A stretch of 64,000 nt of DNA from Ashinkailepas kermadecensis. Its lineage: Eukaryota > Arthropoda > Thecostraca > Neolepadidae. A program made the translations under genes and the position numbers. Below the pieces are notes generated by a model that was not told the origin of the DNA, ran no database searches, and saw only the letters and a program-made list of their open reading frames with translations. Of this stretch, positions 56,641 through 64,000 are shown one piece after another. Position 1 is the stretch's first letter; every line of letters begins with the position of its first letter. The DNA is taken from the NCBI GenBank assembly GCA_034440615.1, contig JAOTOM010002292.1, positions 33,318-97,317 on the forward strand, in the 5' to 3' direction.

Positions 56641-57335
56641 GCCACAAGGAATAACCTTCCTGATTTGTTTAGACAGCTAGCTTCTAGCTAGCTTTGTCTA
56701 GCTTTGTCTCCCAATCCTGCTATGTTGAAATTCCCAACAAAACAGTTCTCTCCTGCACTCTCCTACTTGTCTCTTCCTCCATCAACCTGTCAGTGTTTTC
56801 ATTCTGGTCCGGTGGTCTATAGAATGCCCCAATCCTACATTTTGTTCGATTCTTCAGAATGATATCTAACCACAAAGATTCTACTCCTTCATTATGTACA
56901 CTATCCTCTTGGAATGACGTTTCATTACTTGCCTGACATGCAAGAACATCCCTCCTCCTGCCCTTGCCTTCCTTTGATAAGCATGCGTATTGTAGCCTGT
57001 AAATTCAAATTCTTGCCAGTTGTCTCCCAAAATGCTTTCATTAACCCATGCCTTCATTATGCATGCAGTTCCCCAATTTTGTTCCTAACACTTCTGGCAT
57101 TGACATAAAAACATGATAAACTATTCCTTTCCATGCTTGCAATATTTATCTCTGCATCAGCTGCATTCCCACATGACCTGCCTAGTTTCCCTGTTTCCTA
57201 CGGAGAGCCTCCTCACCTATTGCTGAGCAATTCCACTCATCTTGCTCCGATGTAACCCATCTAATGCACACATTCCAGTCCTCTCACACAAATTCAAGAA
57301 CCTCACCCCAAGCTCCTTGCAATCGTGGACTTCAC
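56641..57335 (-). pseudogene. CR1 ORF1 end plus endonuclease start, minus strand (group A)
   Basis: Inverse of the region around 61590-62160: esterase C-terminus (about 57330-57240), inter-ORF segment, and endonuclease with the IEDSV region near 56890-56930. Degraded by indels. Confidence 0.7.
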
Positions 57336-57354
57336 GTTCTCTCAAAGGCCCCTT

Positions 57355-57515
57355 GCGTCGGCCCAGTGGCTCCTCACGTCGGTCCAGGAGCCCTTCACGT
57401 TGGCCCAGGGGCCATTCACGTTGGCCCAGGGGCCATTCACGTTGGCCCAGGGGCCATTCACGTTGGCCCAGGGGCCATTCACGTTGGCCCAGGGGCCCTT
57501 TACTTCGGCTCAGGG
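57355..57515. repeat. 21-bp minisatellite (ggcccaggggccattcacgtt)
   Basis: About seven units, the central five nearly identical. Units are seven codons long, so all three plus frames stay open. Confidence 0.93.
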
Positions 57516-57624
57516 GCCCTTGCGGGCCCCATGCACCTATACCTTGAGGGGCCCTGCAGGCCCCTCAGACCCTCCAGGAAGGGGCGGCTGCCCCATTCGC
57601 CCCTCCCCTTGGCTACGCCACTGG

Positions 57625-58025
57625 GACTAGGTCACTTAGATTATGAAGAAATGCACTTGATATGTACTCAATTGAAATGCATGTGATCACTAAAGGGTTA
57701 GATAATGTCAAACTGAATGATACTTTTCTATTTAGACTATCACATAGAAGTCCTTAATTCAGGTTGAAGAAATCAAATTGAAGTTCAATTAAGCACCAAC
57801 AGGTTTTCAGTCAAAGGGGGGCTGATCAATGGAATAGGATGCCTGCTGATGTTGAGGAGAGTCCCTCATTATATGCGTTTAAAAATAGGTTGAACATTTT
57901 TTTGGTTGGAGCTGTTTTTTTTAGTTCTAATGAGTGGTGAATGGGTTAAGATGTATGGTAGTATGTGTGCACTGTGCAGGCCCCTTCAAGGAGGCATGGC
58001 TGGAGTTCGATAACTATTGATGAGT
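57625..58025 (+). pseudogene. CR1-like LINE 3' end (group C)
   Basis: Matches the 54200-54570 copy: 'gttagataatgtcaaactga', 'gttttcagtcaaag', 'gatgttgagg', then the 3' UTR with 'gcaggccccttcaaggagg' to 'gataactattgat'. Confidence 0.8.
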
Positions 58026-58967
58026 CATGGGTGTGGAAGAATGGTGGTGGTGGTGTTTATTGGCTGCCCGACCGCCGTCAGGTTCCACTGCCGTCGGGGC
58101 CGGCCGGCACGCTTCCGCCGGGGCCGGCTGCCGCACCGCCGACTGCTCCACCGCCGCGCGGGAGGCCGCGCTGCCAGCGTACCGACGCAGACTGCGGCGA
58201 GCTTTGAGTGTTACGTTGAGTTGCAGGCGGAACACTTCTGATGAGGACCGTGGAATCCATCGCACAGTCCATCAGAGACTTTGCGGATAGGATTGAGTGA
58301 GTGTGGAGTGATTGTAGATATTGTAATTATGTATCAACTATTCCTGACAATACAGAAGTGCATTTGTTTGAAATGTATTGATGCAACCACAGCATACGGG
58401 CACAGCATACGTTCTCACATTTCATACGGCGATATAACTTAGCTAAGCGAACAGTATCTGTCTTAAGCAACTCTGAGATAACTAAGTATACTTAAATACC
58501 CATTTTTCCCGTCGGGATAATTGATAAGAAAACCACAACCGAACAAACGAGATTACATTTTGTCAAATACCAGAACGTTGATGCAGATCATTGAATGCTC
58601 TAATTACTATATGCTGACATGACTATGAGTGATTGACGATTCGGCCGGCCATGCAGAATGCTTCCTGAAGTTCATTTTTGGTCTGGCGGAACTGCATACC
58701 ATGCTTGCACACAACATTGCCATTCCAACAATCAGGTATGTGTAAAATACAAGTCAAGATAAATCTTTCCACACTAATTCATAAAACATTGGTGGTTTTG
58801 ACACTTTGCATCGCGACTCGCAGCAATACTACGGTTACGACTGTACAGCAGTGCAATCGTACAGTATAGTAGTAGTGCCAATACACAGTAAAACGAATGT
58901 AGATGCCCAGCAAAACGAATAGCCTACAAACCGACCACGACCTGCCAAATGTCACATGAACTTACAA
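58026..58967. other. GC-rich patch and AT-rich flank, no gene
   Basis: 58050-58250 is CpG-rich and open in several frames on both strands, with no recognised motif. It may belong to the Harbinger element downstream. The rest shows nothing. Confidence 0.4.
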
Positions 58968-59431
58968 ATTCACATACGGGAGGACCCCAGAAATGGTCTG
59001 GAGGGTAATCCCTCATGGCACTGGTCTGACCACGATCGTCTTCTGGTGCCCTTGCCTGCATCCGTGGGGGGGGGGCGCATCCGTTTCCAGCAAGTTCGCC
59101 TCATGCACCCAACGTGGCAGAACCGGCTCACGATGGGCCCGATAATGTTATGCACGATAGCGCACGCAAACACCATGGATGGAACGAATATGAAGTGTTC
59201 AGATATTTTTAGAATGCGACGCCAGCGGGCCTTCAGGCGGCCGAATGCGTGCTTCACCACCACTCTTGCCGCTCCGAGACGTACGTTGTAGAACTCCTTC
59301 GCCTGTTCTATCTCCGAAGTACGATCAAATCGTCCGTTGTACGCCTTCGTCAACCATGGGAGAAGTGGATACGCCCCATCGCCGGCGATCACCAGGGTAA
59401 CCTGCCGTCCACCGACACGTACAGAACCCTG
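58968..59431 (-). pseudogene. PIF/Harbinger nuclease, 3' exon
   Basis: Minus strand, a splice acceptor-like 'gcacttgttacag' ends at 59432. The exon then reads SVRVGGRQVTLVIAGDGAYP, LLPWLTKAYNGRF, FYNVRLGAARVVVKHAFGRL, KARWRRILKISEH and AIVHNIIGP. This is the C-terminal half of the DDE nuclease of PIF/Harbinger transposons: GDxAYP holds the second catalytic Asp. The position normally filled by catalytic Glu (VExAFGRLK) is Lys (VKHAFGRLK), a GAG-to-AAG change. The N-terminal half with the first Asp, and the Myb-like partner gene, are not seen. Confidence 0.85.
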
Positions 59432-60426
59432 TAACAAGTGCAACAAGTGATTCAATTGAATAACGCCTAGACGGTGATATCTCCTGATTTGACTGATCAC
59501 AATTGAGGTTTTTCAAAAGAAGTTTGACATCATACTGTCATTTTTCAGTCAGGGTAAACATCACATAAAGCATATAAATATGACATAAGGAATGCAAAAT
59601 TAATGAAACTTGACCTCTCCCTAGGATTTCTTAAAGACATCCACATGGGATTGTATATGCAATGCTGTAGTTATGTATGTGCTCATTATATATTTATATA
59701 CTTATATAATGATATGTAACATCAGACCATCAGAAACATTACTCAACAGTTGGCTGTGGCTCAGGATTCACCTGACAGCATCCATTGCTTGAAATGGAAC
59801 AGTAAGATCCAGTGTCTTTTGTGCATAGTGCATAACTCATGGAATTACATACAGTGAGTAATTATTTGTGAAATAGGGTTGAATATGCCACCTTCTGAAT
59901 GTTGAACTTACATCCCTCACAACAATGTACCAACATTATGCTTAGTGATTAGTTGTCAAGATGTTTTCATATCTAACTTCTCACAGTATCTTGTTGATAA
60001 GCATCATGCTGATACCCACCATTGAAGATTGTGATGCATGGACATATCTTAGCACAATTCCAGGCAAGAGGATTACATATGATGTGGTCTGTTAAACAAT
60101 ATCAGTTGATATGGATAGGTATTTTGCATCCTTATTACTAAAATAGTTACCCATAAATTAGTTATATCAGAACAAAGGAGAAGAGTGCTGAGTAGCATGA
60201 GTAGCTGTTGCATTAAATTGTGTTTGACTAACTTATGTTAAGGTTGAATATGTTATGCTGTTACGTTGACTAAGTTATGTTTAGGAACATTGTTTCCAAT
60301 GCAAATTTTTACATCCTATTGCACTTATTTCAACATCACACATAGCAAAAAACTTATTTTAACACTAGTTTATTATTATTACCATTATGTATTAGTACAT
60401 ATACATACATCCATACATGCATATAT

Positions 60427-60427
<1 letters not shown>
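59432..60427. other. AT-rich, no gene
   Basis: Upstream side of the Harbinger exon. Upstream exons were looked for on the minus strand and not recognised. Confidence 0.45.
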
Positions 60428-60463
<36 letters not shown>

Positions 60464-60765
60464 ATATATAGACAGACAGGGACAGACAGGCATACAGAGA
60501 CATACAGACAGAGACAGACAGACAGACAGAGACAGACAGAGACAGACAGACAGACACAGACAGAGACATACAGACACAGACAGACATACAAACACAGACA
60601 GACAGACAGACATACAGTCACAGACAGACACAGACATACATACACCGACAGACAGACACAGACAGACACACAGACATACACACAGGCATACATACACCGA
60701 CAGACAGACACAGATAGACAGACACAGACAGACACACAGACATACACACAGACAGACAGACAGAA
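60428..60765. repeat. compound microsatellite (AC)n(AT)n(CAGA/ACAG)n
   Basis: AC run at about 60428-60449, AT run to about 60468, then nearly 300 bp of gacagacagaca-type repeats. Open frames through it (both strands) are artefacts. Confidence 0.97.
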
Positions 60766-60873
60766 CTTCCTGTCCATAAGTTACTAGCTAGCTTTGCAAC
60801 GTAGTTAGTAAAGGTTTACCTTAACTAGACCTAGTTAGTAATAACAGCAGCGAAAAAAAAAAGAAGAAAAAAA

Positions 60874-61676
60874 ATGCAAGATGACTGTGGGAAGTGTAAG
60901 TGTATGGGAGTCATTGGGGACTTGAGTAGGAAAGTAGATATGTTAGCAAGGGAGGTGGAGCGCCTGAAGTGTTTGGTGGCAGGGCCCATCATAGGAAATG
61001 TCAGCCAAGCAAGCCAGGTGCAGGAGTCTAGGAGTGATAGGGGTGAAGATAGTTTGGTCCATGATGGTAGAGAGTGGGAAGTAGCTAGACGCCAGAGTAC
61101 CAGAATAGCTTTAAGGAAAATTGACAAAGGCATTGAGATTAATAATAGGTTTGAGGTACTGCAAGAGAGAGATAGTAATGCTGCTAGGGAAGAAGGTAGG
61201 AATGACCAGGTAGATGAAGATAGAGAGGGGGAGGTTTTAGTTATAGGGGACTCGAGAGTGAAGAATATGGATCACACTTTTTGCAGTAGGAACCCCAACA
61301 ATCGGACTCGTGTTTGCTTCCCAGGGGCCAGGTAAAGGATGTTGGGGATAGGATAGAAGGAATAATGAAGGGTAGTGGAGAGAGTACAATTGTAATTGTG
61401 CAGGTTGGTGTAAATGATGTAGGAAGAGCAAAAACAGAGGAAACAATAAAAGAGTATATGGCTTTGATAGGTAGGTTGGCAGGAAGTAGGAAAAGAGGAA
61501 TGGTAACATCCATCCTCCCTATGGTAAATGCAAGTGTAGAATGGTACCCAAGGGCCATTGGGCTGAATACCAGGGTGGTCAAGATTTCCAAGGAGCTTGG
61601 GGTGGGGTTCTTGGATTTGTGGGGGGATTTCTTTTGGGGAGGACTGAAATGTTTGCATAAGATGGGTTACATTTGA
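60874..61676 (+). pseudogene. CR1 ORF1: coiled-coil and SGNH esterase (group A)
   Basis: Starts MQDDCGKCKCMG after an A-rich leader. A short Cys motif and probable coiled coil (LSRKVDMLAREVERLKCLV) are followed by the esterase domain typical of CR1 ORF1: LVIGDSRVKNMD (the GDS nucleophile block), IVQVGVNDVG, and a C-terminal block ending GLKCLHKMGYI. A one-base frame change near 61320-61335 splits the ORF (stop at 61333-61335; the second frame is already open from 61314). The usual C-terminal H of the esterase is probably in the LHKMGYI region. ORF1 helps bind RNA and associate with membranes or lipids in related elements (established for the family, not shown here). Confidence 0.88.
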
Positions 61677-61807
61677 GCAAGAGAGGAGTTGAATTGCTCA
61701 GCAATAGGTATGAGGAGGCTCTCAATAGGAAATTGGGAAACTAGGCAGGTCATGGGGATGTAGCTGATCAAGAGAGGTCCTGCAAACAAGGGAAGGAGTA
61801 GTTTATC

Positions 61808-62465
61808 ATGTTTTATGTCAATGACAGAAGTGTTAGGAACAAAATTGGGGAACTGCGTGCATATATGTTGTCAGAAAAGCTAGATTTGGTATGCATAACA
61901 GAGGCATGGGTTAATGAAAGCATTTTCGGAGACAACTTGCAAAAATCTGAATTGACAGGCTACAACATACATGCTTATCAAAGGAAGGCAAGGATAGGCA
62001 GAGGTATACTCTTGTGTGCCAGACAAGTAATGAAATGTCATTCCATAGAGGATAGTGTACACAATGAAGGAGTAGAATCCTTGTGGTTAGATATCATTAT
62101 GCAGAATGGAACAAAATTTAGGATTGGGGCATTCTATAGACTTCCAGACCAGAATGAAAACATGGACAGGTTGATGCAGGAAGAGATAAGTGGTCGAGTG
62201 CAGGAGAGAACTGTTTTATTGGGGGATTTCAACATAACAGGATTGGGAAGCAAAACTATAGGTCTAAACAAATCAGGAAGAAGTTTCATGGATTGTTTTG
62301 AGGAAAATGTATTATTGCAAATGATACATGAACCTACAAGGGAAAATTAAATATTAGATCTTGTGCTTACTAATGAGGAAATTTTTTTTATACTAAATGT
62401 GAATGTAGGAGAGACCTTGGGTAATAGTAATCACAACACTATGTGCTTCTCATTGTATGTTGGAA
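61808..62465 (+). pseudogene. CR1 ORF2 endonuclease domain (group A)
   Basis: FYVNDRSVRNKIGELRAYML, LVCITEAWVNESIF (the EAW Glu), LLCARQVMK, AFYRLPDQNE, LLGDFNI (Asp/Asn pair), then a TAA stop at 62348-62350. After it, DLVLTNEE and LGNSNHNTM follow in frame: the usual SDH is SNH here, so a catalytic Asp is probably lost. Ends abruptly at about 62465, where sequence from a group B 3' end begins. Confidence 0.88.
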
Positions 62466-62479
62466 GTATAGGAACCAAT

Positions 62480-63240
62480 AGGGCAGTTAAGTGACAACAG
62501 GTCCTCAGTCAAAGGGTTGTTGATCAGTGGAATGGGCTGCCTGCTGATGTTGTGGAGTGTTCCTCATTGAATGTATTTAAAAGTAGCATGGACAGATTTT
62601 TAGACAGGAAAATCTTGTTTTTTAGTTCTAATTTGTGATGGATGGGGTGATATCTATGTTAAGTAAGTGTGCATGGCACAGACCCCTTTAAGCAGGCATG
62701 GATGCAGCTGGTATATTATTGATAAGGCATTCAATCCACATGTGCTAAGAGAGATCAGGGGAATGGGGCTCGATAGCTAGGGTAGATAGGGATTGATAGG
62801 TGTGTCGGATATTGGGGGACTGGTTTCTTCAGGATGTGGGATGGTTGGGGTGGGTCTTTTTACCAGGTTTATGGTATCTTCCATTTACAGACTTAACTGG
62901 ATGGGCCTTTGGGTCTCTTATCAAGTCTAAACACTTTATAACTTTATATAGGGTGTACCTAGCAATGGATTCAGCACCTTCCTTCAGGATGTGATACTGA
63001 TGAGATTGTCTATGGTAGCACAATGGGTATGATGGGAGGAGTTTGTAATTGTTGAATGTGTTGTGCAATAGCAAGTGAATGGTGCTAGATAGGCTGGGAT
63101 ATATAGCTCCCTAGGAACTTAAGATAGTGGATTGATTGGGGTGAGAGTATGTACATTTCTAGTACCTTTTCTAGATAGGCTTAACCCAGATGGGCCCCTG
63201 TGTCTGTTATTAAGCCTTAGCCTAACACTTTATGACTTTA
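62480..63240 (+). pseudogene. CR1-like LINE 3' end (group B)
   Basis: Starts within the C-terminal region (FSQRVVDQWNGLPADVV in consensus) and runs through a 3' UTR with one repeat module to a tail of two TTTATGAC units (about 63225-63241). Confidence 0.85.
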
Positions 63241-63424
63241 TGACAGACAGACAGACAGATACAGAGATACATATATATGATTATTTTAAAAACATACCAA
63301 TACACATGCATAACCTCTGGCATTGCACACAATATGCATGGTGTGTCACCAGAGCATCCATCTTAGTGTATATTCCCTTTACAGGTTTAACTCAGATGGA
63401 CCCTTGTGGCTCTCATTAATTTAT
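63241..63424. other. short microsatellite and LINE tail scrap
   Basis: cagacagacagat run at 63243-63260, then AT-rich DNA and a short 'gatggacccttgtggctctc' piece like the CR1 3' ends. Confidence 0.6.
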
Positions 63425-64000
63425 CGAATTCACTTGGGAAAGTCCAACAGATTGGAAAAGGGCAAATGTAGTTCCTATTTTCAAGAAAGGAGAAAGAGTG
63501 AAAGTTGAAAAACTATAGGCCAGTAAGCCCCACATCCCTAGTCTGCAAGGTACTCGAATCAATTATCAAGGATAGAATAGTTAGTTTTCTGGATGGAAAC
63601 AGATTGATTCCAAGATACTCAACATGGGTTTAGAAAAGGGCGATTGTGTCTCACAATCTCTTGGATTTTTTGAATTTTGCTACAGAACAATTTGATCAGG
63701 GAAATCAGGTTGATGTAGAATATCTTGACTTTAGTAAGACCTTTGACAAGGTACCCCATAAACAGCTAATGATGTGGTGCCTAATACCCAGTGGAGTCCC
63801 CCTAGGGGGTCGGTACTGGGGCCACTATTGATTTCATTATATGTGTGAATAGCATTGGATGTGGCCTAAGCAGTAAGGTTTTGAAATTGCGGATTATTTG
63901 AAGATCTTTATGGCAATAACAGGGCACAATGAGCAGGTTTTGCTGCAGAAAGACTTAGACGAGCTAGTGAAGTGGTCAAAGAAAATGGCAAATGAAGTTT
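63425..64000 (+). pseudogene. CR1 RT fragment (group A), runs off the window
   Basis: Reads TDWKRANVVPIFKKGERVKV, then in shifting frames NFATEQFDQGNQVDVEYLDF, SKTFDKVPHKQL, VLGPLL and a decayed FADD region, as in 1660-2290. Several frameshifts and small deletions. Confidence 0.88.

Noticed and set aside
57242..57686. Three overlapping frames with 7-residue repeats
   Set aside because: 21-bp minisatellite; every frame is open.
58014..58290. GC-rich open frames as a host exon
   Set aside because: Several frames on both strands are open simultaneously, with no recognised motif or consistent splice sites.
60428..60765. CRISPR-like array
   Set aside because: No unique spacers, only microsatellite; the context is eukaryotic.
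60266..60787. 173-codon Thr/Arg/Gln-rich frame and Cys/Val-rich minus-strand frames
   Set aside because: Microsatellite translation.

Overview
This is a eukaryotic, repeat-dominated window in which I find no convincing intact single-copy host gene. An arthropod is the most likely source, possibly a crustacean or chelicerate. The hints are many short TTAGG/CCTAA-rich tracts (TTAGG is the common arthropod telomere unit, here dispersed inside repeats), CR1-like and I-clade LINEs, and several kinds of hAT-like elements. This assignment is an inference and is weak below the level of 'invertebrate animal'. There is no sign of bacterial organisation such as operons or ribosome binding sites.

Layout. 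0.2-3.8 kb: a 72-bp minisatellite split by a decayed CR1 LINE. 4.1-11.6 kb: a large DNA transposon with inverted arms of about 2 kb. The arms carry subterminal repeats with a period near 165 bp and enclose one long open frame (730 codons) for a hAT-like RNase-H-fold transposase. A 563-bp hAT-type MITE sits in the left arm, and the right arm keeps the empty site. 12-14 kb: minisatellites and an unrecognised 135-codon open frame. 16.0-17.1 kb: a possible exon and a MITE with 17-bp TIRs and a perfect 8-bp TSD. 18.9-32.3 kb: a self-nested hAT-like element. One copy (outer, about 6.1 kb) is interrupted by a second copy of the same family in opposite orientation (inner, about 7.2 kb). Both have CAGGGCTCAAAAA ends and perfect 8-bp TSDs, which explains a 13-kb imperfect palindrome. 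32.9-33.2 kb: a 15-bp minisatellite. 33.48-39.4 kb (minus strand): a near full-length but frameshifted I-clade LINE with zinc-knuckle ORF1, APE endonuclease, RT and RNase H. 39.4-48.2 kb: diffuse duplications and foldback elements. 48.37-48.99 kb: a perfect inverted repeat (about 193-bp arms) around a 245-bp AT tract. 49-58 kb and 60.8-64 kb: a graveyard of at least three CR1-type LINE groups on both strands, with a 161-bp tRNA-derived SINE and a 58-bp LINE-tail stub, both with clear target-site duplications. 58.97-59.43 kb: a PIF/Harbinger nuclease exon that has lost its catalytic glutamate.

The window reads as a record of transposition. Empty sites can be read directly for three insertions (the inner hAT copy, the MITE in the long-TIR element, and the MITE in the 44-47 kb foldback), because the surrounding sequence is duplicated elsewhere in the window. 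The most unusual items are the self-nested hAT, the long-TIR element with its 730-codon frame, and the LINE 3' hairpin that recurs as a tiny stub with a 15-bp TSD. All identities were read by eye without database searches.
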